NCBI RefSeq assembly: GCF_001458175.1
Contig: NZ_CYPW01000032.1
Span: 150,826-214,825 of the forward strand
Length of the DNA stretch: 64,000 bases
Origin: Shimia marina
GTDB taxonomy: Bacteria; Pseudomonadota; Alphaproteobacteria; Rhodobacterales; Rhodobacteraceae
Reading direction: 5' to 3'
This document shows, piece after piece, positions 18,065 through 28,015 of the stretch. Position numbers and translations under genes: made by a program. Under the pieces are notes generated by a model that searched no databases, had not been told where the DNA came from, and saw nothing but the letters and a program-made list of their open reading frames with translations. Numbering within the stretch: the first letter of the stretch is position 1; each line of letters starts with the position of its first letter.

Positions 18065-20689
18065 TTATTCGGCGGCTGTGCGTGCTAGTTTGGTGTTTAA
18101 CAACGCGGCCAGCTCAGGCTTACAGGAGCCGCAGTTTGTGCCCGCGGCAAGCGCTGTACCAATTTCTTCAACAGTTACGAGGCTTTGGGCGTCAATCGCG
18201 TTGAGAATGGTATTCACGCCGACATTGAAACACGCGCAAACCGTTGCTCCGGGATCTGGCTGATTTGCGCCGGCTCGTCCCGCCAAGATGCCTTCCCCCC
18301 GCGAGTTCAGAAGCGAGGCCGCAAAGCTGCGGGACAAGGACACAGGGCGTGTGTCGGTGTAAAGCGCGCCAAGCAGTTTGTCGCCTTGATGGAGTGCAAT
18401 CCGGGCTTTGCTCTGATTGGTGTCGATAACACTTGAAGCAAGGGCGTCCGGCGCTTCAAAAACGCCACGTGCAAAACTTTCCCAGCAGTCCGGCATCTCG
18501 TCGTGGGCTATTTCATACTGCCATCCATGTGAGGTGCGGGATTTGGCCCAATAGGCTGTTTTGGGTGCGATTTCTTGTGCGCTGACCACAAAGCCGTACC
18601 ATTTTGGCAGGAAAGGCCGAATGGCCACATAAGAGGATTTGCTGTCAGGTTGTCCTGATACCGGGTCAAACACGGGATGTACCACGTCTGACACGCAGCC
18701 CTCAGACGCCGTTTGCATGGTCCAGTGGATGGGAGCAAAGGGCGCGCCGCGCGCGACGCGATCTGTGACCAGTACGCGCATAACAGCCCGGCCGTAGTGG
18801 TTTTCCAAAACCGCAAGCTCTGCAGGACGTAGGCCAAGTTGCAGCGCGTCCTCGGGGTGTATTTCGACAAATGGCTCGCCATAGTGTTGATTAAGTCTGG
18901 CCGCCCGACCGGTCCGCGTCGTGGTATGCCACTGGTCACGGATACGTCCGGTGTTGAGCCGGAAGGTGGTATTCGCTTCTGGCGTTTTATGGTCTGGTTG
19001 GCGAACTGCGATCATATTGGCGCGGCGACTGGGGGTGAAAAAGCCACCCTCAGCAAAGAACCGCGCATTGGCGGTGTTTTCTGCCGGATAAGGCCAGCGG
19101 GTTGGAGATAGTGCGTCATAGTCATCTGGGGAAATCTGAGCAAAGCCGGAGATGTCAAAATCGACGCCCAGCTGCGCGGCTTTGCCTGAGAGCTCCGCGT
19201 ACTCCTTGAAGATGTCTGCAGGACTGTCAAAAGCAAATCCATCCTCGAAGCCAAGACGTTTGGCCACATCGCAGATAATCTGCCAGTCATGGCGGGATTG
19301 CCCGGCGGGTGGCAGAAAGCCGCGCTGGCGACTGATGGTGCGGTCCGAATTGGTCACTGTGCCGGTTTTTTCCCCCCATCCCGTCGCAGGTAACACGACG
19401 TCGGCCAGTTGCGCCGTCTCTGTGGTGTCAAACATATCGGACACAACGACAAAATCGCAGCTGGCAATCGCCGCGCGCACCTCTGATGCGTTTGGCATGC
19501 TGACGGCCGGGTTGGTACACATCACCCAAAGTGCTTTGATTTTACCGCCCTTTACGGCCTTGAAAAGATCGCCAGCTTTGAGGCCCTGAGAGGTCACTAT
19601 GGTGGGGGAGGCCCAGAAATCCTGAACCAGCGCGCGGTGGCTGGGCTCAGCAATCTCCAAATGGTTGGCGAGCATGTTGGCAAGCCCGCCGACTTCTCGT
19701 CCGCCCATGGCATTGGGCTGTCCTGTCACAGAGAGCGGCCCCATGCCCTCTTTACCAATGCGACCGCTGGCAAGGTGACAGTTGATGATTGCGTTGACCT
19801 TGTCTGTGCCATGATCTGACTGGTTCACCCCCTGACTGAACACGGTGACGGTTTTTTCGGTTGTGGCCCACCACGACACAAAGGTCGAAAGGTCTTTGTG
19901 TGATAGACCGGTGACCTGAACATCCGTGCCGCTTGCCGCATCTAACGCGGCATCAAAGCCCGCGACATGCGCGCTGACGTATGTGCTGTCGATGACACCT
20001 AATTCATGCAGTTGACACAGGAGGTGGTTGAACAATGCGATATCCGTGCCGGGGCGCAGCGCAAGGTGCAGGTCTGCAATGTCACAGGTAGCGGTGCGGC
20101 GCGGATCTACAACAACCACTTTCATCGAAGGACGCGCGGCTTTTGCCGCTGCGAGCCTTTGATAGAGCACCGGATGGCACCACGCCAAGTTAGAGCCTGT
20201 CAGCACCACCAGATCTGCGGCTTCCAGATCCTCATAGGTGCCGGGCACGGTGTCTGTGCCAAAGGCCCGCTTGTGGCCCGCGACTGTAGAGGCCATGCAC
20301 AGGCGCGAATTTGTGTCGATATTCGCGGTGCCGATGTAGCCTTTGATCAGCTTATTGGCGACATAGTAGTCTTCTGTCAGCAATTGGCCGGAAACGTAAA
20401 AGGCCACCGAGTCCGGGCCATAAGTATCAATGGCATGTTGAAAGCCTTCTGCCACGACATCAAGAGCCTCATCCCATGCGGCAGGTCGTTGTCCTATCTT
20501 GGGAGCCAACAAGCGTCCTTCGGTGGAGACGGTTTCGCCAAGAGCAGAGCCTTTTGAGCACAAACGCCCAAAGTTTGCCGGATGATCCGGGTCACCGCTG
20601 ATCTCTACACTGCCATCGGTTTGAAGCGCGGCGCGCACGCCACATCCGGTGCCACAATATGGGCAAGTGGTGCAGGTGACGGTGCTCAT
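18065..20689 (-). CDS. nasA: Assimilatory nitrate reductase catalytic subunit
   Basis: An 874-residue molybdopterin oxidoreductase that reduces nitrate to nitrite in the cytoplasm. The [4Fe-4S] site uses Cys9, Cys12, Cys16 and Cys44 (CPYCGTGC ... RLCSKG). The bis-MGD core follows, with the segment GRIGKEGMGPLSVTGQPNAMGGREVG typical of NasA seen in part around GQPNAMGGREVG. A molydopterin-binding domain lies near residues 580-700. The C-terminus has a BFD-like [2Fe-2S] domain with CACFNVG and NCGSCKPEL, as in the Klebsiella and Rhodobacter enzymes. No Tat signal is present, as expected for the assimilatory type. It is the last gene of the operon and overlaps nirD by 4 bases. Confidence 0.96.
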   Translation of the reverse strand: MSTVTCTTCPYCGTGCGVRAALQTDGSVEISGDPDHPANFGRLCSKGSALGETVSTEGRLLAPKIGQRPAAWDEALDVVAEGFQHAIDTYGPDSVAFYVSGQLLTEDYYVANKLIKGYIGTANIDTNSRLCMASTVAGHKRAFGTDTVPGTYEDLEAADLVVLTGSNLAWCHPVLYQRLAAAKAARPSMKVVVVDPRRTATCDIADLHLALRPGTDIALFNHLLCQLHELGVIDSTYVSAHVAGFDAALDAASGTDVQVTGLSHKDLSTFVSWWATTEKTVTVFSQGVNQSDHGTDKVNAIINCHLASGRIGKEGMGPLSVTGQPNAMGGREVGGLANMLANHLEIAEPSHRALVQDFWASPTIVTSQGLKAGDLFKAVKGGKIKALWVMCTNPAVSMPNASEVRAAIASCDFVVVSDMFDTTETAQLADVVLPATGWGEKTGTVTNSDRTISRQRGFLPPAGQSRHDWQIICDVAKRLGFEDGFAFDSPADIFKEYAELSGKAAQLGVDFDISGFAQISPDDYDALSPTRWPYPAENTANARFFAEGGFFTPSRRANMIAVRQPDHKTPEANTTFRLNTGRIRDQWHTTTRTGRAARLNQHYGEPFVEIHPEDALQLGLRPAELAVLENHYGRAVMRVLVTDRVARGAPFAPIHWTMQTASEGCVSDVVHPVFDPVSGQPDSKSSYVAIRPFLPKWYGFVVSAQEIAPKTAYWAKSRTSHGWQYEIAHDEMPDCWESFARGVFEAPDALASSVIDTNQSKARIALHQGDKLLGALYTDTRPVSLSRSFAASLLNSRGEGILAGRAGANQPDPGATVCACFNVGVNTILNAIDAQSLVTVEEIGTALAAGTNCGSCKPELAALLNTKLARTAAE

Positions 20690-21021
20690 TCTGCTGCCAA
20701 AGCTGTCATGATGTTTGTGGCGTCGAGGAGCACGCGCCCGTCCACGACCTGTGTCGCAAAGGTTGCGATTTGGCCTTCATCGGCGCCCTGTGCTGCTCCG
20801 GTCTCCAGATCAAACACCCAATTGTGCAATGGACATGTGACGCTTTTGCCGTGAACGATGCCCTCGCTGAGCGGGCCTCCCTTGTGCGGGCAGCGGTCTG
20901 AGGTGGCGAAGACTTCGTCTTCCGTGGTGCGAAACACTGCGACGCAGCCCATGGAAGATTTTACAATCCGCGCGCCGCGCAGGGGAATGTCGGTGATGTC
21001 ACAAATGTCGATCCAGTTCAT
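20686..21021 (-). CDS. nirD: Nitrite reductase (NADH) small subunit, Rieske type
   Basis: A 111-residue Rieske-fold protein, the small subunit of the cytoplasmic assimilatory nitrite reductase. The cluster-ligand segments CPHKGGPLSEG and CPLHNWVFDLETG hold both Cys-x-His pairs, so it should bind a [2Fe-2S] centre (E. coli NirD has lost these ligands). It overlaps nirB upstream and nasA downstream by four bases each, which indicates tight translational coupling. Confidence 0.94.
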   Translation of the reverse strand: MNWIDICDITDIPLRGARIVKSSMGCVAVFRTTEDEVFATSDRCPHKGGPLSEGIVHGKSVTCPLHNWVFDLETGAAQGADEGQIATFATQVVDGRVLLDATNIMTALAAE

Positions 21022-23462
21022 TCTGCTGCCTCCAGCGTCAGGTTGGCCACCGGTTGATAGGTTTCCGCTTTCTGCGTGGCATGCTCTGCCCAGGGATCCG
21101 TGCGGTAGATGGATTGAGAAATTTCGAAACGCTCTGCCAAGGCTTTGCGATTTGGGAGATCATCGACAATCTGTTCTTTGACCCAGTCCAATCCAACCTT
21201 GGCGACCCATTTGAAAATGCGATCCAGATATTTTGCGTTTTCACGATAGATCTGCGTCATCGCTGAGATGACCTCCATGGCCTCCTCTTCGGTGGCCACT
21301 TTGCACAGCAGTTCGGTCTCTTTCACTTCCATGCCGGCCGCGCCGGCGATGGAGATTTCATAGCCTGAATCCACGCAGATCACGCCGATATCTTTGCAGG
21401 TCGCCTCCGCACAATTGCGTGGGCAACCAGACACGCCGAGCTTGAGCTTGTGTGGCGTCCAAGAGCCCCAGAGGTGTTTTTCAAGCTTGATGCCCAGACC
21501 GGTGCTGTCTTGTGTGCCAAAGCGGCAATGATCTGTGCCCACACAGGTTTTGACCGTGCGCAACCCCTTAGAATAGGCGTGTCCAGAGACGAGCCCAGCC
21601 TGATTCAAGTCAAACCAGATTGCAGGCAAATCTTCTTTCTTAACGCCAAGCAGGTCGATACGCTGCCCGCCTGTGACCTTCACAGTGGGCACATCGTATT
21701 TGTCGGCGGCATTGGCAATCGCCCGCAGTTCATCCGGTGTTGTGATGCCGCCCCACATGCGTGGCACAACGGAATATGTCCCGTCTTTCTGAATATTGGC
21801 GTGGTTGCGTTCATTAACAAAACGGCTTTGCGGATCATCTGCGTATTCCAGCGGCCAATCTGCCAGAAGATAGTAGTTGATGGCCGGGCGACAGACATGG
21901 CAGCCGTTAGGCGTGCTCCAACCCAGTTCCTGCCAAACAGCGGGCTGAGATTTCAGCTCGCGTGATTTGATCAGGCGTCGCACATCCTCATGAGTGAGGT
22001 CGGTGCATCCGCATACGGATTTGGCGGCGGGCATGACAAAATCATCGCCCAGAGTGACGGCCAGAACCTGTTCCACCAATCCGGTGCAGGTGCCACAAGA
22101 CCCGGAGGCCTTTGTGGTGGCTTTCACGTCTTCCAATGTGGTCGCGCCATTGCCAATGGCCTCCACGATCTGACCTTTGCAAACGCCGTTACAGCCGCAG
22201 ATTTCTGCGTCAGCCGGTAAGGCTGCAACGGCCGCCATAGGGTCCACGGGGTCTCCCCCCTGGTAGGCAGGTCCAAAGATCAAAGTGTCACGCATTTCAG
22301 AGATGTCTTCCCGCTCTTTGATCAAGCCAAAGAACCAGTTGCCATCTGCGGTGTCGCCATACATCACGGCACCGATAATGCGGTCGTTCTCGAGCACCAA
22401 ACGCTTGTAGACGCCGCGCGCCGGATCGCGATAGACGATGTCTTCGCGGCCTTCGCCTTCGGCAAAATCGCCTGCTGAAAAGAGATCACACCCGGTCACC
22501 TTCAGTTTGGTGGCCACGTCTTTATTCACAAAGGCCGCCTCTTCCCCAAGCAGGGTTTTGGCAAGCACTTTGGCCTGATCAAAGATTGGCGCCACCAGAC
22601 CAAAGATATCGCCGTTGTGCTCAACACATTCCCCAAGCGAGAGAATATCCTCGTCAGAGGTGATCATCTGATCATCCACATGGATGCCACGCCCTGTTGC
22701 GAGACCTGCGTCAGAGGCCAGTGCAACAGAGGGGCGGATGCCCACAGCCATCACCAAGAGATCACAGGGCAATTCGGTGCCATCGTCCAAAAGCAGCGCT
22801 TTGACTTTGCCGTTCTCTCCAAGAATTTCCTTGGAGTTGGCGGAGCATTTGACGGTAATGCCTTTGTCCACCAACGCCTTGCGCAGCAAGTAGCCTGCGG
22901 CCTCATCAAGTTGACGCTCCATCAGGTGGCCCATGATATGCACCACGGTCACATCTACACCCCGCAGGGCAAGACCCGCGGCGGCTTCAAGGCCCAGCAG
23001 ACCGCCACCAATCACCACAGCCTTGGCATCAGGCTTATCGCCCAAAGCAATCATGGTGTTGGTGTCTTCCAAATCGCGGTAAGCAATCACGCCCTCCAAA
23101 TCATGTCCGGGGAGTGGGATGATAAATGGGTTTGAACCTGTGGCGATGACCAGCTTGTCATACGACAGCATATCGCCGGTGTCGGAGGTGACAGTCTTGG
23201 CTGTACGGTCAATGTTCACGACCTTTTCACCAAAGCGGCAGGTCACGCTGTTGTCTTCATACCATTCGGCAGTATGGGTGACGATGTCTTCAAAGCTCTT
23301 GTCCCCTGATAGGACAGGAGAAAGCATAATGCGGTTATACGTTCCGCGCGGTTCTGCGTTGAACAAGGTGACGTCATAGGCGTCTGGCGCTTGTTCAAAC
23401 AGGTGCTCAAGAGCGCGGCCAGCGGCCATGCCTGCACCAATTATGATAAGTTTCTGGGTCAT
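21018..23462 (-). CDS. nirB: Nitrite reductase (NADH) large subunit
   Basis: An 814-residue siroheme enzyme that reduces nitrite to ammonium with NADH. An N-terminal pyridine-nucleotide/FAD domain (LIIIGAGMAAGRALE; second dinucleotide site AVVIGGGLLGLEAAAGLA) is followed by BFD-like [2Fe-2S] modules (CGCNGVCKGQI ... SCGTCTGLV, then CGCTDLTHEDV ... GCHVCRPA). The ferredoxin-like and siroheme domains follow, with cluster ligands TCVGTDHCRFG and GCPRNCAEATCKD. A GTG six bases upstream of the chosen ATG could also serve as start; it overlaps the stop of the ATPase gene. Confidence 0.96.
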   Translation of the reverse strand: MTQKLIIIGAGMAAGRALEHLFEQAPDAYDVTLFNAEPRGTYNRIMLSPVLSGDKSFEDIVTHTAEWYEDNSVTCRFGEKVVNIDRTAKTVTSDTGDMLSYDKLVIATGSNPFIIPLPGHDLEGVIAYRDLEDTNTMIALGDKPDAKAVVIGGGLLGLEAAAGLALRGVDVTVVHIMGHLMERQLDEAAGYLLRKALVDKGITVKCSANSKEILGENGKVKALLLDDGTELPCDLLVMAVGIRPSVALASDAGLATGRGIHVDDQMITSDEDILSLGECVEHNGDIFGLVAPIFDQAKVLAKTLLGEEAAFVNKDVATKLKVTGCDLFSAGDFAEGEGREDIVYRDPARGVYKRLVLENDRIIGAVMYGDTADGNWFFGLIKEREDISEMRDTLIFGPAYQGGDPVDPMAAVAALPADAEICGCNGVCKGQIVEAIGNGATTLEDVKATTKASGSCGTCTGLVEQVLAVTLGDDFVMPAAKSVCGCTDLTHEDVRRLIKSRELKSQPAVWQELGWSTPNGCHVCRPAINYYLLADWPLEYADDPQSRFVNERNHANIQKDGTYSVVPRMWGGITTPDELRAIANAADKYDVPTVKVTGGQRIDLLGVKKEDLPAIWFDLNQAGLVSGHAYSKGLRTVKTCVGTDHCRFGTQDSTGLGIKLEKHLWGSWTPHKLKLGVSGCPRNCAEATCKDIGVICVDSGYEISIAGAAGMEVKETELLCKVATEEEAMEVISAMTQIYRENAKYLDRIFKWVAKVGLDWVKEQIVDDLPNRKALAERFEISQSIYRTDPWAEHATQKAETYQPVANLTLEAAE

Positions 23463-23464
23463 GT

Positions 23465-25144
23465 TCACTCCGCAGCGATGGCTTTGGCGGCTTTGGGTTT
23501 TGGCTTGGCGCCGTGTTCATATTCCTCAAGGAAATCAAGCACGTCCTGGCGATACCGGTAATAATCTGGATGCTCGAGCAAGGCCTGACGGGTGCGTGGG
23601 CGGGGCAGATCCACATCGACGATCTTACCGATGGTGGCCTGTGGGCCGTTGGTCATCATCACCACACGATCCGCCAGCAGGATGGCTTCGTCCACATCAT
23701 GGGTCACGCAGATGGCGGTCACCTTGGTGCGGTCCCAGACTTCCATCAAAACCTCTTGCAGCTCCCAGCGGGTGAGGCTGTCAAGCATCCCGAAAGGCTC
23801 ATCCAAAAGCAGCAGTTTGGGGGAGAGAGCAAAGGCACGGGCGATGCCGACACGTTGCTTCATGCCATTGGACATGGAATGCGCCGGGCGGTCCATGGCA
23901 TCCGCGAGGCCAACACGCTCCAGATAGTATTCCACCACGTCCTGACGTTCGCCCTGGCTGGCTTTGGGATAGACTTTATCCACACCAATCGCGACGTTCT
24001 CTTTGGCGGAGAGCCAAGGGAAGAGGTTGGGGGATTGGAACACCACAGCGCGTTCTGGATCTGCGCCTTCGACATGGCGACCGTCCAGACGGATGCCGCC
24101 TTTGGAAATGGCGTTCAGACCCGCAGCCATGGTCAGAACGGTGGACTTGCCACAGCCTGAGTGGCCAATCAGCGAAATAAACTCACCGCGTTGAATTTTA
24201 AGGTCAAAATCTTCCACCACGGTTAGGGGGCCTTTGGGGGTCGGATAGATTTTATGCAGCTTGGAGAAGTCGAGGAAGTTGTGATCGATCATACCCTTCT
24301 GCGCATCTTTGACCGCCGCAGGCACTCCGTGGATCGGGGTCACGTCTGGCAAGACTTTGGTGCCTTCCGCTTTTGCCGCGATGCCCACGTCCATCAGATA
24401 TTTGGTGACCTTGGCCCGCAGTTTTTTGAAGCCGTCGTGATGGTTCATTTCCATCCGGTCGCGGCGGCGTGGAATGTCCACTTTGAACTCTTCCCCCAAA
24501 GTGCCGTCGGGGTTGAGGGCAATGATGCGGTCGGCGAGGATGATAGCCTCGTCTACATCGTTGGTGATCAGCACACAGGTCTTTCTTTCTGCGGACCAGA
24601 TGGCTTCAATCTCATCGGCCAGATTGGCACGTGTGAGGGCGTCCAACGCGCTAAGCGGTTCATCCAGAAGTAAAACTTCAGGATTCATGGCCAGCGCACG
24701 CGCAACATTCACACGTTGTCGCATACCTCCAGAGAGTTCGGCCGGGCGGCGGCCGGTGGCGTGAGAGAGACCAACCATTTTGATATAGTGGTCCACCTTC
24801 TCTTCTTTTTCGGCCTTGGGCATGTTGGGAAACACACTGTCGAGGGCAAGGCGCACGTTGCCGTTCACTGTCAGCCAGGGCATCAAAGAGTAGCTTTGAA
24901 AGATCACGCCACGCTCTGGGCCGGGGCCTGAGATCGGTTGGCCCTTGAAAGTCACGCTGCCAGCGGAGGGTGTTTCAAGGCCCGCCATCAGGTTGATCAG
25001 TGTGGTTTTCCCGGTGCCGGAGAAGCCAAGCAGCACGAGGAACTCGCCCTCCTCAACTTCGAGATTGATGTTTTTCAGAACGTCGGTTTTGGCGGTGCCT
25101 TCGCCGAAGCTCTTGGAGACATTGTCAAATTTCAGAACACTCAT
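23465..25144 (-). CDS. Nitrate ABC transporter, fused double ATPase (NrtC/NrtD-like)
   Basis: About 559 residues with two nitrate/taurine-type ATPase domains joined by a linker of some 60 residues. Domain 1 has Walker A GFSGTGKTT and a canonical signature LSGGMRQR, but its switch region reads ITNDVDEA, with Asn in place of His. Domain 2 has GHSGCGKST and switch VTHDVDEA, but the signature is MSNGMKQR. One composite site is therefore canonical and the other degenerate. In cyanobacteria NrtC and NrtD are separate and NrtC carries a binding-protein-like tail; here there is none, and the tail is a short Lys/Ala stretch. ATG at 25144 was preferred; a GTG at 25153 overlapping the nrtB stop is possible. 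Confidence 0.9.
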   Translation of the reverse strand: MSVLKFDNVSKSFGEGTAKTDVLKNINLEVEEGEFLVLLGFSGTGKTTLINLMAGLETPSAGSVTFKGQPISGPGPERGVIFQSYSLMPWLTVNGNVRLALDSVFPNMPKAEKEEKVDHYIKMVGLSHATGRRPAELSGGMRQRVNVARALAMNPEVLLLDEPLSALDALTRANLADEIEAIWSAERKTCVLITNDVDEAIILADRIIALNPDGTLGEEFKVDIPRRRDRMEMNHHDGFKKLRAKVTKYLMDVGIAAKAEGTKVLPDVTPIHGVPAAVKDAQKGMIDHNFLDFSKLHKIYPTPKGPLTVVEDFDLKIQRGEFISLIGHSGCGKSTVLTMAAGLNAISKGGIRLDGRHVEGADPERAVVFQSPNLFPWLSAKENVAIGVDKVYPKASQGERQDVVEYYLERVGLADAMDRPAHSMSNGMKQRVGIARAFALSPKLLLLDEPFGMLDSLTRWELQEVLMEVWDRTKVTAICVTHDVDEAILLADRVVMMTNGPQATIGKIVDVDLPRPRTRQALLEHPDYYRYRQDVLDFLEEYEHGAKPKPKAAKAIAAE

Positions 25145-25149
25145 GGGGA

Positions 25150-26232
25150 TCACCGGTTTGCGCTAAAGGTGAAGAGCGATTGGATCGCATACATCAGGCG
25201 GTCGAGCAGGAAGCCGATGATGCCGATGGTGAAGACCGCGACCATGATCTTGGCGAGTGAGCTGGAGGAGCCGTTTTGGAACTCATCCCAGACAAATTTG
25301 CCGAGACCCGGGTTCTGGGCGAGCATCTCTGCGGCGATCAGGACCATCCAGCCAACACCGAGCGACAGGCGCAGACCAGTGAAGATCAGCGGCAGAGCGG
25401 ACGGCAGCACCAGCTTGGTGATCTTGGTCCATGTGTTCATCTTCAGAACTTTGGAAACATTCACCAGATCCCTGTCGATTGAGGCCACGCCGAGTGAGGT
25501 GTTGATCAGAGTTGGCCATAGAGAACAAAGGGTTACGGTGATCGCGGAGGTCAGGAAGCTCTTGGAGAACAGACCATCTTCAACGGTGTAGGTGGCGGAG
25601 ACCACCATGGTGACGATGGGGAGCCATGCCAGCGGCGAGACCGGTTTAAAGATCTGGATCAGCGGGTTGATCGCGGCATTGGCATAGGGAGAGAGGCCGG
25701 CCATGATGCCCAGAGGGATCGCGACGATGGCGCCGATCAGGAAGCCAAAGAAGACCGTTTTGATCGAAGTCCAGATCTGATTGTAGTAGCTGGGGCTGCC
25801 TGTGTATTTGATATTTTTGACTTTTTCGGGCTGGCCTTTTTCGATGAACTTCTGGTTGCGGGCTTCTACCCGCTCGTAGAATTTCGCTTCTTTGGCCGCC
25901 TTTGCCTGCGCGTCCTCATGCAGAAGTACAGCTTCGGACCAGACGTCTTTCGGGCCGGGAATGGCGCCGAGTGAGGTTTGTACTTTGGGCGCGAGGTTGG
26001 CCCAGAGCATCAGGAAAACACAGATGGCGAGGAGGGGAACTCCTAAAAGTCGCCATATTTCAGTGGCTTGTGATTTGGGGTTGTCGCCTGCGGCGGCTTT
26101 GAGAATAGGCGTGATGAAGCTGAGGCCGAGAACCTGAAACCAGGCGTCGGCCTTGTTGATGCGGGTGAAGAGGCGCGCGCGACGGGCTTCGCGCTCTTCA
26201 TCTGCCAAGTTTTGGGGGTCGATTGTGGTCAT
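25150..26232 (-). CDS. nrtB: Nitrate ABC transporter permease
   Basis: A 360-residue BPD-type inner-membrane permease of the nitrate/sulfonate/taurine group. The EAA loop region reads NVSKVLKMNTWTKITKLVLP and the preceding helices match NrtB. Compared with the usual length of about 280, it has an N-terminal extension of some 80 residues with an extra helix (LLGVPLLAICVFLMLWANL) and a charged cytoplasmic or periplasmic loop rich in Lys and Glu. The extension is common in proteobacterial homologues. It lies 258 bases after nrtA and almost touches the ATPase gene. Confidence 0.92.
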   Translation of the reverse strand: MTTIDPQNLADEEREARRARLFTRINKADAWFQVLGLSFITPILKAAAGDNPKSQATEIWRLLGVPLLAICVFLMLWANLAPKVQTSLGAIPGPKDVWSEAVLLHEDAQAKAAKEAKFYERVEARNQKFIEKGQPEKVKNIKYTGSPSYYNQIWTSIKTVFFGFLIGAIVAIPLGIMAGLSPYANAAINPLIQIFKPVSPLAWLPIVTMVVSATYTVEDGLFSKSFLTSAITVTLCSLWPTLINTSLGVASIDRDLVNVSKVLKMNTWTKITKLVLPSALPLIFTGLRLSLGVGWMVLIAAEMLAQNPGLGKFVWDEFQNGSSSSLAKIMVAVFTIGIIGFLLDRLMYAIQSLFTFSANR

Positions 26233-26405
26233 GGATCTGTCCGTGGCTTGGGGGCTCTGGGAGCGCTGTTGCGCGTTTGGGAGAAAGGCTAACGGTGAAA
26301 TGGCGCGTCGGTATTGCGTCGGTTTTCCGTCCGTAGGGCGGCGGTGTTTTTTGACGGCCGTGGGTTTCTTAAGGCGGCGGGCGTTGCTGCGATTTTGAAG
26401 ATGGT

Positions 26406-26464
26406 GTGGGAGGGCAGGGACGCTTCTTGCCAGATTGGCAAGCTCGCCCCACCCGCCCTCCCAC
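26406..26464 (-). other. Inter-cistronic stem between nrtA and nrtB
   Basis: A perfect 10-bp stem (GTGGGAGGGC / GCCCTCCCAC, 26406-26415 with 26455-26464) encloses a second small stem (CTTGCC / GGCAAG, 26426-26442). It starts 27 bases beyond the nrtA stop. No clear U-tract follows on the minus strand. The rest of the 258-base nrtA-nrtB gap (26233-26405) shows no further feature. It probably protects or partially ends the nrtA message. Confidence 0.6.
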
Positions 26465-26490
26465 GGGGAGTGTTCAAAATCGGCTGCCGC

Positions 26491-27855
26491 TTAACCCTGT
26501 ACCTCGGTGCCTACGACGCGCTGATCGCCTTTCAGGCCGATGGGCAGGCTTTCCAGATAGGCGTTGGGCGTGCGCCCGTCGTAGGGAATGCCATCAATGA
26601 TGTCTTCCGCCGGTGTGGGCGCTTTGTAGCCATCGCTGTCCCATGGGAAGTCCGCTTCGTTTGCCAGACCTTCGTCCACCAGCAGACGGGCGGCTTCGAG
26701 GTAGATCGCAGGCTTGTAGACCGATTTGGCCACCTCGTCATACCAGCTGTCTGGCTTGGCCTCCGCAATCTGGCCCCAGCGGCGCATCTGAGTCAGATAC
26801 CAGACCGCGTCGGAATAGAAAGGGTAGGTTGCGTTGTAGCGGAAGAACACGTTGAAGTCCGGAACCTCGCGTTTGTCACCCTTTTCATATTCAAATGTGC
26901 CGGTCATGGAGTTGGCGATCACGTCGTAATCCGCGCCGACATATTCTGGCTGGCTTAGAATGCGCACGGCTTCTTCGCGGTTGGCGTTGTCGTTTTCATC
27001 CAGCCACATGGCGGCGCGGATCAGGGCTTTGGTCACGGCCAATGTGGTGTTTGGATATTTCTCGGCAAACTCGGCGTTCAGACCGAAGACTTTCTCCGGG
27101 TTGTTCTTCCAGAGTTCATAGTCGGTGATCACCGGCACGCCGATGCCTTTGAACACGGCCTGTTGGTTCCAAGGCTCGCCTACGCAGTAGCCGTAGATGG
27201 TGCCAGCTTCCATGGTGGCGGGCATCTGTGGCGGAGGCGTCACGGAGAGCAGGACGTCTGCGCCGATCTGACCAGAGATGTTTTCAGGAGAATAGAAGCC
27301 TGGCTCCAGACCACCGGCGGCCAGCCAGTAGCGCAGTTCGTAGTTGTGGGTGGAGACGGGGAAGACCATGCCCATGTTAAACGGCTTGCCTTCCGAGGTG
27401 TATTTCTCAACCACCGGTTTGAGCGACGCGGCGGAGATTGGATGTTGTGGGCGTCCATCCTCCATCAGCGGCACATGCGGTTTCATTTCTTCCCAGATCT
27501 GGTTGGAAACGGTGATGCCATTGCCGTTCAGATCCATGGAGAAAGGCGTGATGATATGGGCCTCGGTGCCGTAGCCGATGGTGGCGGCCAGCGGCTGACC
27601 GGCGAGCATGTGCGCGCCGTCCAGTTGGCCATCAATCACACCGTCCAGCAGGACTTTCCAGTTCGCCTGTGCTTCGAGGGTTACGAAGAGACCTTCGTCA
27701 TCAAAATATCCCTGCTCATAGGCCACGGCCAGTGGCGCCATGTCTGTCAGTTTGATGAAGCCGAAGGTCAGCTCGTCTTTTTCCAGTTCCAATTCTGCCA
27801 TGGCAGGGGTCACGAAGACGGTCGTGGCTGCCAGGATCGAAGCAATGCGTTTCAT
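26491..27855 (-). CDS. nrtA: Nitrate ABC transporter substrate-binding protein
   Basis: A 454-residue NrtA/CmpA-family protein. A signal peptide ([20 protein letters not shown]) is followed by [24 protein letters not shown], the typical start of the mature family. Segments [15 protein letters not shown] and [12 protein letters not shown] are shared with NasS encoded upstream and line the nitrate site. The start was set at the ATG with AGGGA upstream, not at the longer frame that would run through the leader. It is the first structural gene after the ANTAR-type leader, so its expression should depend on NasT antitermination. Confidence 0.94.
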   Translation of the reverse strand: MKRIASILAATTVFVTPAMAELELEKDELTFGFIKLTDMAPLAVAYEQGYFDDEGLFVTLEAQANWKVLLDGVIDGQLDGAHMLAGQPLAATIGYGTEAHIITPFSMDLNGNGITVSNQIWEEMKPHVPLMEDGRPQHPISAASLKPVVEKYTSEGKPFNMGMVFPVSTHNYELRYWLAAGGLEPGFYSPENISGQIGADVLLSVTPPPQMPATMEAGTIYGYCVGEPWNQQAVFKGIGVPVITDYELWKNNPEKVFGLNAEFAEKYPNTTLAVTKALIRAAMWLDENDNANREEAVRILSQPEYVGADYDVIANSMTGTFEYEKGDKREVPDFNVFFRYNATYPFYSDAVWYLTQMRRWGQIAEAKPDSWYDEVAKSVYKPAIYLEAARLLVDEGLANEADFPWDSDGYKAPTPAEDIIDGIPYDGRTPNAYLESLPIGLKGDQRVVGTEVQG

Positions 27856-27897
27856 ATTGCAGTCCCTGTGTTGTGCCCGGTGGATGGAGGAAGGGCG

Positions 27898-27959
27898 TAA
27901 AAATAAAAAAGCCGCGCGACACGCACCGGAAGGGAGATCCAGCGGGGTCGAGCGGCTTT
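27898..27959 (-). terminator. Leader terminator ahead of nrtA
   Basis: On the minus strand the leader forms AAAGCCGC ... GCGGCTTT (8-bp perfect outer stem, 27952-27959 with 27908-27915; the inner part is less regular), followed by a U-rich run to 27898. It sits 43 bases before the nrtA start, so transcripts would stop before the operon unless antiterminated. Confidence 0.85.
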
Positions 27960-27971
27960 GCTCAGAAGTTT

Positions 27972-28015
27972 CCCCGGTCATTCGGGGTGGGAGGCGTGAA
28001 GCGTCCTTGCTTCAC
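27972..28015 (-). promoter_or_regulatory. ANTAR (NasT) antitermination element: two hexaloop hairpins
   Basis: Read on the minus strand, hairpin 1 is GTGAAGC-AAGGAC-GCTTCAC (28015-27996) and hairpin 2 is CCCCG-AATGAC-CGGGG (27987-27972), eight bases apart. Both loops are six bases with A at position 1 and G at position 4, the known signature recognised by ANTAR-domain proteins. The leader terminator follows 12 bases later. NasT is encoded just upstream in the same direction, so it is the obvious ligand. Confidence 0.88.
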
